Part shown: positions 1 through 15,628 of the stretch, piece by piece
How the letters are laid out: each line of letters opens with the position of its first letter
Numbering within the stretch: the stretch's first letter is position 1
Assembly: GCF_006439055.1 (NCBI RefSeq)
Contig: NZ_RCZC01000003.1
Span: 372,001-436,000, forward strand
DNA from: Sphingomonas glacialis
Lineage (GTDB): Bacteria; Pseudomonadota; Alphaproteobacteria; Sphingomonadales; Sphingomonadaceae
Length of the DNA stretch: 64,000 nucleotides
Direction of reading: 5' to 3'
Translations under genes and position numbers: made by a program
The notes under the pieces: model-generated
What the model saw: only the letters and a program-made list of their open reading frames with translations
Databases searched by the model: none
Told to the model about the DNA's origin: nothing

Positions 1-563
1 AGGTGCCGGAAGATCGTGATGTAGCGCGCATAGCCGATCTTCTCCGACAGATAGGTCGCATAGAAGATGAACTTGGGTCGGAAATAGGTGTATCTTTTGG
101 TCTTGGTCAGGAAGCTGAGATCGACCCCGATGCCGGCGTCCTTGAGCGTATCGTTGATGAAGCCGGCATGGCGGCTTTCGTCGCGGCTCATCAGCCGGAA
201 CAGCGCCTTGATGTCGGGGTTCTGCGCGCGCTTCTGGATCTCGGCATAGAGGATGCAGCCCGAGAATTCGGCGGTGAGCGAGCTCACCAGGAAATCGATG
301 AATTCCTCGCGCAGGCCGTCGGGCAGGCTTTCGATCACGCCGTCGAACGCATTGGTGCGGCGGAAATGGCGGCGATTGGGGTCGGCGACCATTTCGGCGA
401 TCAGCTGGTCCCATTCGGCGCGCACCGGCGACACGTCGATCCGGTCCATCGCGGCATAATCGGTGGTGTAGAAGCGCGGCGACAGCACGGTGTCTTCGCG
501 GGCGATCGCCAGCGTGTCGGCGCCTTGCGGCGTGGCGGGCGCGATCGGCGTGATGGCGTTCAT
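1..563 (-). CDS. acsF: Mg-protoporphyrin IX monomethyl ester oxidative cyclase (partial, N-terminal part)
   Basis: Aerobic cyclase that forms the isocyclic ring of bacteriochlorophyll, converting Mg-protoporphyrin IX monomethyl ester to protochlorophyllide with O2 at a di-iron centre. About 187 N-terminal residues are visible; the gene runs off the left window edge. Family hallmarks are present: an EFSG segment followed by the di-iron ligand motif in [10 protein letters not shown], the block [18 protein letters not shown], and [13 protein letters not shown]. The ATG at 563 overlaps the stop of the upstream small gene (ATGA), so it is the last visible member of the bchF-to-acsF operon. Use of an O2-dependent cyclase fits an aerobic anoxygenic phototroph. 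Identification is firm. Confidence 0.96.
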   Translation of the reverse strand, partial: MNAITPIAPATPQGADTLAIAREDTVLSPRFYTTDYAAMDRIDVSPVRAEWDQLIAEMVADPNRRHFRRTNAFDGVIESLPDGLREEFIDFLVSSLTAEFSGCILYAEIQKRAQNPDIKALFRLMSRDESRHAGFINDTLKDAGIGVDLSFLTKTKRYTYFRPKFIFYATYLSEKIGYARYITIFRH

Positions 564-856
564 GACAGTCTCCGATCCGAAAAGCTGACTTCGTACAGTT
601 CGTTCATCTCGAAATGGCCGCACAGCTTGGTCCACAGCCGCTCGATCGGCCCGGCGCGTTCGACCGTCGCGATGCGCTCGAACACGCGCGCGCTGCCGAA
701 CTCGACGTGGATCGGTTCGCCATGCACGCGCACCCGGTCGCCCGGGTTGATCGCGACGCCGCCGGCGAGCTCGACATGCGCGCAGAGGAATTCGTCGCTA
801 TGTTCGACCTCGATCCGGCACGGCGTGTCGAAGCAGGTGCGGCGGAACGCGCTCAT
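560..856 (-). CDS. Small conserved photosynthesis-cluster protein (98 aa), function unknown
   Basis: A 98-residue soluble protein lying between puhC and acsF and overlapping both by 4 bp (ATGA junctions), so it is translationally coupled within the puh operon. It contains a basic start (MSAFRRTC), the segment [20 protein letters not shown] and an acidic C-terminal half; no membrane segment or cofactor motif is visible. A small unnamed protein at this position is a known feature of sphingomonad and Rhodobacter photosynthesis clusters. From context it may help reaction-centre or pigment assembly, but no function can be assigned from sequence. The start at 856 is chosen over longer in-frame starts because it gives the overlap with the puhC stop. 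Confidence 0.82.
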   Translation of the reverse strand: MSAFRRTCFDTPCRIEVEHSDEFLCAHVELAGGVAINPGDRVRVHGEPIHVEFGSARVFERIATVERAGPIERLWTKLCGHFEMNELYEVSFSDRRLS

Positions 857-1332
857 CGCGGCGTCTCCGGGGCGCTCAGCAGCGCGGCGAAGGCGGCGCG
901 GTTGGTCGTGCCGAAGGCGTTGAGCTCGATCGAGCGCCCCGTCGCGCTGTCGGTCAGCGTCAGTTCGCCGTCGCGCCACTGCGTCAGCGTGAAGGGCGCC
1001 TCGCCGCCGATCCCGTGCATCCGCCGCTCGCGTGCGAGCCCGCGCATGACGCCGCGGATGAAGCCCGTCTGCTGCCCCGGTACGATCGTCCCCGCGGTCC
1101 GCCCGGTGCCGACATCCTCGATCCGCACGCCGCGATCGGCCGCGTCGAGGAAGCGCAGCGTGCGCGTCTGCACCGGCGCGACATGCGTCGTCTCGCGCAG
1201 CGCGGCCGGCGAGCCGGCGGGCGGGATGTGCGCGATGCGGACGGTCGCGGTCAGCAGGAAGGCGAAGCCGACGAGTGACCCGGCGAGGATCAGCGCGCCG
1301 CGCGGGAGCTGCTCGGCCTGGGCGGGGCTCAT
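853..1332 (-). CDS. puhC: Photosynthetic complex assembly protein PuhC
   Basis: 159-residue bitopic membrane protein needed for reaction-centre/LH1 assembly in purple bacteria. It has a short cytoplasmic N-terminus, one hydrophobic segment at about residues 12-30 and a periplasmic domain with the family-typical pattern of a Trp/Gly-rich C-terminal half (GFIRGVMRGLARER, PFTLTQWRDGELTLTDSATG, and NAFGTTNRAAFAALL near the end). It starts at an ATG that overlaps the end of puhB by 4 bp. Gene order puhA-puhB-puhC matches that of Rhodobacter. Sequence conservation of PuhC is low in general, so position contributes to the call. Confidence 0.9.
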   Translation of the reverse strand: MSPAQAEQLPRGALILAGSLVGFAFLLTATVRIAHIPPAGSPAALRETTHVAPVQTRTLRFLDAADRGVRIEDVGTGRTAGTIVPGQQTGFIRGVMRGLARERRMHGIGGEAPFTLTQWRDGELTLTDSATGRSIELNAFGTTNRAAFAALLSAPETPR

Positions 1333-1979
1333 GCCGCCACCGCCTGGCCGAAGCCGTTTGCAGGCGCTGCGGGGCTCACCGGCTGCGTCACCTGACCGCT
1401 TGGCTGAACCTCGAGGCACGTGCGCGCGATCAGCGAAGCGACGTGCGCCGCGTCGGGCAGCGCACGCAGCATCGGTTGCGCCGCCGCGACATGCCAGGGC
1501 CGCGCGTGCGGCCACAAGGCGAGAAAGCCGAGCCGACGCTCGCCGGTGAGCGCGAGCGGGATGTCGCCCGATTGGTCGGGATTGACCGCAAGGCCGACCG
1601 TACCGATCATCGCCAGCGGCAAGTTGATGCATTTGGGAAACGCCACACCGATGCGGAGCACAACGCGGCGGTTGGTCAACGTATAGAGCGACGTGCGCGC
1701 CGCGCCCCAGGCGAGCGCGCGCAACAGGCCGACCGCGATGATCCCGAACATCGCCGTCAGCGCGACGCCCGACAGATCGCCGGGGCCACGGATGCCGCGC
1801 GCGACCGCGGCGATCACCGCCCAGGCGCCGAGCACGCCGAAATAGGCCGTCACGGCGCGCGTATGATAGGCGTACCGCGCCAGCACCCGCCAGTCGGGCG
1901 CGCCTTGCCACACGATGCGCTCGCCCGGCGGCAGCAATCCGGGAAGACCCGGGATCGGCTCGTAATCATGTTCGGTCAC
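1329..1979 (-). CDS. puhB: Photosynthetic complex putative assembly protein PuhB (GTG start)
   Basis: 216-residue polytopic membrane protein associated with reaction-centre assembly. The N-terminus TEHDYEPIPGLPGLLPPGE is the recognisable PuhB start; it is preceded by a GTG that overlaps the puhA stop (GTGA), which decides the start. Two or three hydrophobic segments (around residues 40-95) are followed by YTLTNRRVVLRIG, a PH-like bacterial domain motif typical of the family, and a soluble C-terminal half ending in an Ala/Pro-rich tail. It sits between puhA and puhC with overlapping stops and starts, indicating co-translation. Confidence 0.92.
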   Translation of the reverse strand: MTEHDYEPIPGLPGLLPPGERIVWQGAPDWRVLARYAYHTRAVTAYFGVLGAWAVIAAVARGIRGPGDLSGVALTAMFGIIAVGLLRALAWGAARTSLYTLTNRRVVLRIGVAFPKCINLPLAMIGTVGLAVNPDQSGDIPLALTGERRLGFLALWPHARPWHVAAAQPMLRALPDAAHVASLIARTCLEVQPSGQVTQPVSPAAPANGFGQAVAA

Positions 1980-2746
1980 AGGAAGGGCTCCTGACGGGCT
2001 GGGGTGGCATAGAGATAACCGCCGCCAAAATAGCCGAGCACGCGCTCCTCCTCGTATAGGGTGATCGTGTCGGTCGCGATGCGCGGAGCATCGGCGAATT
2101 GCGCGGCGGTGATCGCATCGCAGGCGACACGCCCGCGACGGCGGTCGATCGTGACCATCATCATCGGCACGAGGATCGCGCCGGTCCCGGCGGCACCATC
2201 GACCGCGAGATAGCGAACGAGTCGGTCGGCGCGGTCGATCCACAGCTCGGTGACGGTCCCGGCGGGGCGTCCGTCACACCCGAAGATCGGCATCCCGCGT
2301 GGATCGGGATCGCGCCGTGCGATCGTGATGTCGAGCGCCGCGCCGAGCGGGACGATGCGCGGGTGACCCTCCATGTCGATGTCGGGGTGCTTGGCGCGGT
2401 TGGCATAGGCCGCCGGGCCGACGCCATCGATCAACGGATTGCCGGTCGGCGCATAGGGCGCGCCGGTGAAGCGGTCGGTCTGGCGTGCGGCGATCTGGAA
2501 GGGCTCGCGGCCCTTGGTCGGCGTGGTGACGGTGCCTCGGCCGAACGAAAGCTTGAAGGTCTTGGCGACCGCGGTGTGGAAGGGGCCGCCTTCGGATTCG
2601 ACCCGACCGGTCAGCTCATGCTCGAGCGGATAGCCCTCGCGGCGATCCTCGCGGCGCAGATAGAAGACGAGGCAGATGAAGAACAGCACGAAGGCGTAGA
2701 AGACGAGCAGTGCGACATCGATGCCGGGCGTGAGGGTCGGATGCAT
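1976..2746 (-). CDS. puhA: Photosynthetic reaction center H subunit
   Basis: 256-residue H subunit of the type II reaction centre. It has the expected layout: a short periplasmic N-terminus, one transmembrane helix (about residues 10-30, VALLVFYAFVLFFICLVFYL), a basic stop-transfer (RREDRREGYP) and a large cytoplasmic PRC-barrel domain. Diagnostic blocks are GYPLE, the proline-rich FTGAPYAPTGNPL, and YFGGGYLYATPARQEPFL at the C-terminus. Length matches family members (about 250-260). The reaction-centre L and M genes (puf operon) are not in this window. The gene is 18 bp downstream of lhaA. Confidence 0.97.
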   Translation of the reverse strand: MHPTLTPGIDVALLVFYAFVLFFICLVFYLRREDRREGYPLEHELTGRVESEGGPFHTAVAKTFKLSFGRGTVTTPTKGREPFQIAARQTDRFTGAPYAPTGNPLIDGVGPAAYANRAKHPDIDMEGHPRIVPLGAALDITIARRDPDPRGMPIFGCDGRPAGTVTELWIDRADRLVRYLAVDGAAGTGAILVPMMMVTIDRRRGRVACDAITAAQFADAPRIATDTITLYEEERVLGYFGGGYLYATPARQEPFL

Positions 2747-2764
2747 GGGCGGTCTCCCCTGGGT

Positions 2765-4258
2765 TCAAGCCGGAAATTCGGCCAGGCCGAAGCGAATGGT
2801 CTGCGAGGGTGCGACCGGGCGGACGAGCGGCCCGAGCACGACGAGCGTGGTGAGCAGCAGGATGATCTCGACGCCGTAGACGACGCCGTAGCCGGTCGCC
2901 GGATCGGCGAGCGTCGGCCCAAGCTCGCGCGCGGTCGCGGCGGCGCTGGTCACGTCGCGGACGATCGCGCCGATCGCGATCGCCGCCCCCGCGCACGTCG
3001 CCTGCACCGCGCCCCAGGCGCCGAGCGCGAGCCCGGTGCGGCCGTCGAGTTCGGCGCTGTCGGAGATCGCCATCGCCGCGGTCAGCGTGCCGACCGAAAA
3101 CAGACCGCCGCCAAAGCCGATGATCGTCGCGCCGATCGCGAGCAACGCGGTCGCGTGCAGCGGCGCTGCAAAGATCACGCACAGGAACGCCGCGATCCCC
3201 GCGACGCCGCCGAAGCCCGCGAGCCGGTGCGGTTCGCCGCCATTGGCCAGGCTGCGCGCGGCGAGCGCGAAACCGCTGAGCATGCCGACCGCCCACAAAG
3301 CCGTGAGCGACGTCGTCGCGCCGACCGACAGGCCGAGGATCTGCCCGCCATAAGGCTCAAGCAGCACGTCCTGCATCGAGAAGGCGGCCGACCCCAGCCC
3401 GGTCGCGACGAGCAGCCGCATCGTGCGCGGGCGCGCGATGAACAGCGCCCAGATCTCGCGGAAGGGAGCGGAGCTTTCCTCGGGTGCGGTGCCGCCGCGG
3501 CGGCGCGCTTCCTGCTTCCACAAGGCGGTGATGTTTAGCACCACGGTCAGCACCGCCGCGCCCTGGACGATCTGGACGAGGTGCGTCGGCGTGAAATTGT
3601 CGAGCAGCCGGCCGATCACGATCGCGCTGACCATCATCCCGAGCAGGAGCATGACATAGAGCAACGCGACGACGCGCGGCCGGCTTTCGGGCGGCGCGAG
3701 ATCGGTGGCGAGCGCGAGGCCGGCGGTCTGCGTCGTGTGCATCCCCGCACCGACCATCAGGAAGGCGATCCCAGCGCCGATCTGCCCGACGATCGTCGGA
3801 CCCTGGCCGAGCCCCGTCATCACCAGCAGCGCGAAGGGGAGCAAAGCGAAGCCGCCGAACTGGAGCAGCGTGCCGAACCAGATATAGGGAACGCGCTTCC
3901 AGCCGAGGATCGACTGGTGCCGGTCCGACTTGAACCCGATCAACGCGCGCAACGGCGCGAACAGCAAGGGCAGCGACACCATCGCCGCGACCGCCCAAGA
4001 CGCCATGCCGAGCTCGACGATCATCACGCGGTTGAGCGTGCCGGTGAGCAACACCGCCGCCATCCCGACAGAGACCTGGAACAGCGACAGCCGCAGCAGC
4101 CGCCCGAGCGGGAGTTCGGTGGTGGCAGCATCGGCGAAGGGCAGGAAGCGCGTGCCGAGTCGGCCCCAGAACGCGCCGCTCCGCACCGTCGCGAGCCGCC
4201 CGGGCTGCGCCGGAGCGCGCGGTGCGAGCGAGGCTTTCAAGGCGGAGAGGTCCCTCAC
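2765..4258 (-). CDS. lhaA: Light-harvesting complex assembly / bacteriochlorophyll delivery protein LhaA (PucC/BCD family)
   Basis: 497-residue, about 12-helix membrane protein of the bacteriochlorophyll delivery (BCD) branch of the major facilitator superfamily. LhaA assists LH1 assembly. Family features are LNRVMIVELGMASWAVAAMVSLP, the loop FKSDRHQSILGWKRVPYIW (residues near 115-135) and QDVLLEPYGGQILGL. The ATG overlaps the bchM stop by 4 bp, and puhA follows after 18 bp, matching the lhaA-puhA order of other purple phototrophs. A paralogue of the same family occurs at 16597-17931. Confidence 0.95.
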   Translation of the reverse strand: MRDLSALKASLAPRAPAQPGRLATVRSGAFWGRLGTRFLPFADAATTELPLGRLLRLSLFQVSVGMAAVLLTGTLNRVMIVELGMASWAVAAMVSLPLLFAPLRALIGFKSDRHQSILGWKRVPYIWFGTLLQFGGFALLPFALLVMTGLGQGPTIVGQIGAGIAFLMVGAGMHTTQTAGLALATDLAPPESRPRVVALLYVMLLLGMMVSAIVIGRLLDNFTPTHLVQIVQGAAVLTVVLNITALWKQEARRRGGTAPEESSAPFREIWALFIARPRTMRLLVATGLGSAAFSMQDVLLEPYGGQILGLSVGATTSLTALWAVGMLSGFALAARSLANGGEPHRLAGFGGVAGIAAFLCVIFAAPLHATALLAIGATIIGFGGGLFSVGTLTAAMAISDSAELDGRTGLALGAWGAVQATCAGAAIAIGAIVRDVTSAAATARELGPTLADPATGYGVVYGVEIILLLTTLVVLGPLVRPVAPSQTIRFGLAEFPA

Positions 4259-4941
4259 GCCGTCACCATCTCGAGCGCATGGCTGGTATAGAAGCTCGCC
4301 GAGATGCGCCGGTCGCGCCCGATCCGGCTCGTCGGGACCGCGTTGCTGATCAGCGTGCGCAGCAAGCGGTCGCGCACCGGCAGGATCGCGGGCGAGCGGT
4401 CACTGCGTGGGAACAGCCGACCCATGCCGAGCATCGCCATCAACAGCGGCGTCTGCGGGGCGAAGGTGAAGACGATCGAGCCGTGCGTGCGCTCGGCGAG
4501 CTGTTGCAGCACCGCGACGATATCGAACGCGCGGTAATGGATCAGCGAATCCATCGCGACGACATGATCGAAATGCCCGAGCGCGGGATCGAGCAGATCG
4601 CCGACGCGCCAGTCGATCGCCAGATGCGCCGGTGCGCGATCGCGCGCGATCTGGACGAGACTGCCCGCGACGTCGATTGCCACCACCTGCGCGCCGCGCT
4701 CGGCCGCCGCGACCGCGAGCGCGCCGGTGCCGCAGCCGGCATCGAGCAGGCGCAGCCCGGTCATGTCGGCGGGCAGCCACGACAGCAGCGTGTCGCGCAT
4801 CGTGGTGCGCCCGGCGCGCACCGTCGCGCGGATCCCGCTGACCGGCGCGTCCGACGTGAGCTGCTCCCACGCCTTGGCTGCGGTGCGATCGAAATAGGTT
4901 TCGAGATTGCCGCGGAAGTGGGTGTAGCTCGCCGTGCTCAT
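4255..4941 (-). CDS. bchM: Magnesium protoporphyrin IX methyltransferase
   Basis: 228-residue SAM-dependent methyltransferase that esterifies the C13 propionate of Mg-protoporphyrin IX, giving the substrate of AcsF. The SAM-binding motif LLDAGCGTG lies at residues 65-73, followed by an acidic VVAIDVA strand end; the C-terminal RDRRISASFYTSHALEMV block is typical of BchM. It lies between bchL (1-bp gap) and lhaA (4-bp overlap) in the operon. Length is normal for the family. Confidence 0.95.
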   Translation of the reverse strand: MSTASYTHFRGNLETYFDRTAAKAWEQLTSDAPVSGIRATVRAGRTTMRDTLLSWLPADMTGLRLLDAGCGTGALAVAAAERGAQVVAIDVAGSLVQIARDRAPAHLAIDWRVGDLLDPALGHFDHVVAMDSLIHYRAFDIVAVLQQLAERTHGSIVFTFAPQTPLLMAMLGMGRLFPRSDRSPAILPVRDRLLRTLISNAVPTSRIGRDRRISASFYTSHALEMVTA

Positions 4942-4942
4942 C

Positions 4943-9553
<4,611 letters not shown>

Positions 9554-9564
<11 letters not shown>

Positions 9565-11170
9565 AATGCGCCTTTGCGTCATAGAGCGTGTCGAGCGTGA
9601 TCGCGGCGATGCCGTGCTCGGCGGCATAGCGTTCGGTGTTGCGCCGCGCCTTGCCGCGCACGAAGAACGGGATCTTCAGGAGCTCGCGCTCGGCCTCGGG
9701 CGACCAGCCGCGGGGTTGCGCCATACCGTCCTCGTCACCCCGGCCCTGTGCCGGGGCCCACTCCGCCACTTGAACGTCCGCCTGCGGCACGGTGGACCCC
9801 GGCACAGGGCCGGGGTGACGGGTAGCTGCAGGGGCAGCGCCATGCCCCAGATGGCTCGCCCCAGCCTGATCCGAAAACTCGAAGTCATCCCGGAACATCG
9901 TCAGCAGATGTTCCTCCAGCCCCATCACCAGCGGGTGGACCCAGGTGTCGAACAACACGTTCGCCCCCTCGAACCCCATTTGCGGCGAGTAGCGTGCGGG
10001 GAAATCCTGGACGTGGACCGGCGCCGAAATCACCGCGCACGGGATCCGCAGACGCTTGGCGATGTGGCGTTCCATCTGCGTGCCGAGCACGAGCTCGGGC
10101 TGAAGCTTGGCGATCGCCTCCTCGACTTCGAGATAGTCGTCGGTGATCAGCGGCTCGAGCCCGTACAGCTGCGCGGCGGTGCGGATCTCGCGCGCGAACT
10201 CGCGATTGTAGCAGCCGAGGCCGACGACTTCGAAGCCGAACTCGTCGCGCGCGAGGCGCGCTGCTGCGACGGCGTGCGTCGCGTCGCCGAAGATGAAGAC
10301 GCGCTTGCCGGTGAGGTAGGTCGAATCGACCGAGCGGCTCCACCACGGCAGTCGCGAGGTGTCGAGCGCGGCGCTCGGATCGACGCCGGCAAGCGCGGCC
10401 ACCTCGGCGATGAAGTCGCGCGTCGCGCCGTGGCCGATCGGCACGGTGCGCACGGTTTTCTGGCCGTAGGTGCGTTCGAGCCAGCGGCACGCGGTGTCGG
10501 CGATCTCGGGATAGAGGCTGATGTTGAAATCGGCGTCGGGCAGCCGCGCGAGATCGGCGGGCGTCGCGCCGAGTGGGGCGACGACGTTGACGCCGATACC
10601 GAGCGTCTCGAGCAGCCGGGTGATCTCGACGACATCGTCGCGGTGGCGGAAGCCGAGTGCGGTGGGCCCGAGGATGTTGGCGGTCGGCGTGTGTGGGCGA
10701 TCTTTGCGCGACTCGGCCTCGGCCTTCGCCGGGGTGCAGAGGGCGCGCACCAACTGGTAGAAGGTCTCGGCCGCTCCCCAATTTTCCTTCCGCTGATAGC
10801 TCGGCAGTTCGAGTGCGATCACCGGTATCGGCAGCCGCAGCGCCGAGGCGAGCCCGGAGGGATCGTCCTGGATCAGCTCGGCGGTGCACGACGCGCCGAC
10901 GAGCAGCGCCTGCGGGGCAAAGCGATCGACCGCCTCGCTAACCGCGGTCTGGAACAACGCTGCGGTATCCTTGCCGAGATCGCGCGCCTGGAAGGTGGTG
11001 TAGGTGACCGGCGGGCGCTTGCCGCGGCGTTCGATCATCGTGAACAGCAGGTCGGCATAGGTGTCGCCCTGCGGGGCGTGGAGCACGTAGTGGACGCCCT
11101 CCATCGCGGTCGCGATCCGCATCGCGCCGACGTGCGGGGGGCCCTCATAGGTCCAGACGGTCAGCTGCAT
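9554..11170 (-). CDS. bchB: Ferredoxin:protochlorophyllide reductase subunit BchB (with an in-frame repeat insertion)
   Basis: 538-residue catalytic subunit of dark-operative protochlorophyllide reductase. The cluster ligands are present: Asp36 ([10 protein letters not shown]) and Cys95 (GASCTAEL). The conserved C-terminal small domain is intact ([17 protein letters not shown] and [12 protein letters not shown] at the very end). Between GASHLGH (about residue 440) and [12 protein letters not shown] (about 490) the linker is unusually long. Residues about 451-482 ([16 protein letters not shown] and the following stretch) are encoded by an 88-bp perfect-arm palindromic repeat (9733-9820) of the kind otherwise found between genes in this window. 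The reading frame stays open, so the protein is probably functional with an expanded linker. Confidence 0.96.
9733..9820. repeat. Palindromic repeat family A, copy 1, inside bchB
   Basis: An 88-bp element with perfect 24-bp inverted arms (9733-9756 and 9797-9820; the arm begins CGTCACCCCGGCCCTGTGCC) around a 40-bp centre containing TGCGGCACGGTGGA. The same arm and the GTCCACCGTGCCGCA-like centre recur between genes at 35224-35310 and 50428-50522. Here it lies wholly inside bchB, in frame, in the linker before the C-terminal domain. Confidence 0.93.
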
Positions 11171-11174
11171 CGCG

Positions 11175-12994
<1,820 letters not shown>

Positions 12995-13043
12995 CTTTCC
13001 GCTCCACTTTTCGTGACAGCAGACTGGGCCAGCCCATTTGGAG

Positions 13044-13061
13044 TGTCAATAAAAATTGACG
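13044..13061. promoter_or_regulatory. PpsR/CrtJ-type binding box in the bchF-ppaA divergent promoter region
   Basis: TGTCAATAAAAATTGACG fits the TGT-N12-AC(A/G) palindrome bound by PpsR/CrtJ. It lies 50 bp upstream of bchF and 98 bp upstream of ppaA. On the minus strand its TGTCAA end reads TTGACA, a good -35 for bchF, so binding would block the operon promoter. Match is by eye; no binding data. Confidence 0.75.
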
Positions 13062-13158
13062 TCCAAAAATTATTACAGAATGGTGCGCTGCCGCATCGAT
13101 AGGGCGTTGCCACCGCCTTGCGACAGGCATACGTTGCGAGTCGCCGGACCAGCCAAAC

Positions 13159-14115
13159 ATGGCCGCCGACGTACATCGCGTGATCAACCAGACCGGGAGA
13201 GTCGGGGTGGCTTCGGTGATCAGGTTCGAAGAGTTCGTCCAGCGTGGCCGCGCGCGATTGAGTCGCTTGCGCGATCGATCTACGCACGAAAGGCGCGATG
13301 CCGTGCATCCCGCGCCTGCGGTGGATAAGGCGCGCGCGCTCAATCAATTGATCGAATGCGAGATCATCCCCCGCTTGCTCGTCGCGCATGCCGCGCCGAT
13401 TGCCCCGACCGATGCGGCGCATAGCGACCGGATCGCCGATACCGAGGTCGCGGCGTTCGCGCCGCTCGCGCTGCAGGTCGAGGCCGACGAATTGCTCGAG
13501 CATGTCGAGGCGCTGATCGCGCGCGGCGTATCGCGCGAGACGCTGCTGGTCGATCTGCTTGCGCCTGCCGCGCGGATGCTCGGCCAGTTCTGGGAAGAGG
13601 ATCGCTGCGATTTCGTCGATGTGACGATGGGGCTGTGGCGGTTGCAGGAAGTGGTGCACGAGATTTTCGGTCGCGCCACGCCTGACGGCCATATTCCGAG
13701 TCTCGCGCGCCGCGCCTTGTTCGCCTCACTCGAGGGCGACCAGCACAGTTTCGGCACCGTGGTGGTCGACGAACTGTTCTGCGCGCACGGCTGGATGACC
13801 GATCGGCTCGCCGAGGCAACACAGCCGCAACTGCTCGAGCGGGTTCGCGACACTTGGTTCGATCTGGTCGGATTGACGATCACGTGTGACTGCCATATCG
13901 CGCCCTTGCCTTCGATCGTCCGCAGCATTCGTGCAGCGTCCTGTAATCCACGGATTTGCGTGATGGTCGGTGGCCGGGTGTTCGCCCTCGATGCCAGCCG
14001 CGCTGCCGCGGTCGGGGCCGATGGAACGGCGCCCGATGCGCGTGCGGCGGTTCGCGTCGCGGGCGAGCTGGTCGATGCGGTCGCTCGGGAGGCGGTTGCG
14101 TCGATGACCGGCTGA
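13159..14115 (+). CDS. ppaA: PpaA/AerR-type B12-binding photosynthesis regulator
   Basis: 318-residue regulator of the AerR/PpaA family, which binds cobalamin and modulates PpsR/CrtJ. A helical domain (about residues 100-175) carries FWEEDRCDFVDVTMGLWRLQ, the usual segment before a B12 fold. The B12-binding domain follows, with the GDQHSFG motif at residues 193-199 (base-off His in family members), VVDELFCAHGW and a Rossmann-like C-terminal half. Position directly upstream of ppsR is conserved in many phototrophs. The start is uncertain: ATG 13159 is used, but a GTG near 13207 (VASVIRFEEF) would remove a poorly conserved N-terminus. It is divergent from bchF across a PpsR box. Confidence 0.9.
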   Translation: MAADVHRVINQTGRVGVASVIRFEEFVQRGRARLSRLRDRSTHERRDAVHPAPAVDKARALNQLIECEIIPRLLVAHAAPIAPTDAAHSDRIADTEVAAFAPLALQVEADELLEHVEALIARGVSRETLLVDLLAPAARMLGQFWEEDRCDFVDVTMGLWRLQEVVHEIFGRATPDGHIPSLARRALFASLEGDQHSFGTVVVDELFCAHGWMTDRLAEATQPQLLERVRDTWFDLVGLTITCDCHIAPLPSIVRSIRAASCNPRICVMVGGRVFALDASRAAAVGADGTAPDARAAVRVAGELVDAVAREAVASMTG

Positions 14116-14171
14116 TCCAATCTTGGGTCACGCGGCAACAGGCAGACCGCGGGACGAAGGACTTCAGGAGT

Positions 14172-15611
14172 ATGAACGGTTCGGCGATGAACGATCGTCC
14201 CCCCCATCCTGCACCCAATGCCTTTTGCGATCCCGAAACGGTGGCGCGCACCCTTGCGCCCCACGCAGCCGTGGCGTTGCTCGCCTCGGTCGGTGACGTC
14301 GCGCTGGTGATCGATTCGGCTGGTGTGATCCGTGACATCGCCGTCCCCAATGCCGAGCTCGATGCGCAGGGCGTCCGCCAGTGGGTCGGTCAGCCATGGC
14401 GTGATGTGGTCGCCGAAGACAGCATCGGCAAGGTCGCCGACATGCTCGGCGATACCGCCGAGCCGGCGCGCTGGCGCCAGATCAATCACCGCGTTGTCGG
14501 CGGCGATGTGCCGATGCGGTATATGGTGATGAAGTCGGGCGCCGACGGCAGCGTGATCGCGATCGGCCGCGAGATGCGCGCGGCGGCGGCGCTGCAGCAG
14601 CGCTTGCTCCAGACGCAGCAATCGCTCGAACGCGACTATATCAAGCTGCGCCAGGCTGAGGCGCGCTATCGCATGCTGTTCGACCTTGGCACCGAACCGA
14701 TCCTGATCGTCGATGCAGCAACGCGCCGTATCCGCGAGAGCAACCCGGCGGCGCTGCATCTGCTCGGCGTCAAGGACGGTGCGCTCGCCGACCAACCGAT
14801 CGCGACGATCGTCGCGCCGGACGATCGCGACAGCTTCATCGCACATCTCGGCGCGGCGAGCGCGACCGACGATCTCCCGCCGATCACGGTTCGACTCGCT
14901 GGCGAGCAGGGCAATGCCGACATTTCGGCACGGCTGTTCCGCCAGGGACGCGCGGCCTTGCTGCTCGTGCGGATCGTCGCGGCGACCCCGGTGGCGGTGC
15001 TCGCGTCGCACGCCGCCGCGGTCGAGGACGTGATCGAGCACATGCCCGACGCCTTCGTGCTGACAGACGCGGCGCTCAACATCCTCGTCGCCAACGCCGC
15101 CTTCGTCGAGCTGGCGGGGGTCGCCTCGGCCGAACGCGTGATCGGCGCGCCGCTCGGCACATGGCTCGGCCGCCCGGGAATCGATCTCGACCTGATCCTC
15201 GCGCAGATTCGCGACCACAACGCCGTGCGCAATGTCGCGACGATCCTGCGCGGCCAGAATGGCGCGCAGGAGGAGATCGAACTGTCGGGCGTCGTCGCAC
15301 CGCAGGGCGATTCGCCGTGCTACGGCTTCACGATCCGCAATGTCGCGCGGCGCCTGCACAGCGTGGCGTCCGACGAACGCGACGCCCCGCGTTCGGTCGA
15401 GCAATTGACCGAATTGGTCGGGCGGATGTCGCTCAAGGATATCGTCCGCGAATCGACCGACCTGATCGAACGGCTCTGCATCGAGGCGGCGCTCGCCTAC
15501 ACGTCGGACAATCGCGCATCGGCGGCGGAGATTCTCGGCGTCAGCCGGCAGAGCCTCTATTCTAAGCTCCATCGGCACGGCCTCGGAAACCTCGTCTCTG
15601 GCGACAATTGA
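14172..15611 (+). CDS. ppsR: Transcriptional regulator PpsR/CrtJ
   Basis: 479-residue master repressor of photosynthesis genes under oxygen. Layout: N-terminal PAS-like region (about residues 30-140), a Q-rich linker helix (QQRLLQTQQSLERDYIKLRQAEARY, split here around residue 155), two PAS domains (about 165-270 and 285-400) and a C-terminal FIS-type helix-turn-helix (NRASAAEILGVSRQSLYSKL, ending HRHGL). AGGAG at 14166-14170 is only 1 nt from ATG 14172; a second in-frame ATG at 14187 is 16 nt away, so the exact start is uncertain. It follows ppaA by 56 bp. Three candidate target boxes occur in this window (13044, 15642, 20568). Confidence 0.95.
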   Translation: MNGSAMNDRPPHPAPNAFCDPETVARTLAPHAAVALLASVGDVALVIDSAGVIRDIAVPNAELDAQGVRQWVGQPWRDVVAEDSIGKVADMLGDTAEPARWRQINHRVVGGDVPMRYMVMKSGADGSVIAIGREMRAAAALQQRLLQTQQSLERDYIKLRQAEARYRMLFDLGTEPILIVDAATRRIRESNPAALHLLGVKDGALADQPIATIVAPDDRDSFIAHLGAASATDDLPPITVRLAGEQGNADISARLFRQGRAALLLVRIVAATPVAVLASHAAAVEDVIEHMPDAFVLTDAALNILVANAAFVELAGVASAERVIGAPLGTWLGRPGIDLDLILAQIRDHNAVRNVATILRGQNGAQEEIELSGVVAPQGDSPCYGFTIRNVARRLHSVASDERDAPRSVEQLTELVGRMSLKDIVRESTDLIERLCIEAALAYTSDNRASAAEILGVSRQSLYSKLHRHGLGNLVSGDN

Positions 15612-15628
15612 GCCGCTGACACGAAATG

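Noticed and set aside
12995-13158. Small plus-strand frame (MTSKNYYRMVRCR-type) near 13056 as a leader gene
   Set aside because: It overlaps the promoter/PpsR box region and ppaA, with no ribosome site or similarity to anything recognised.
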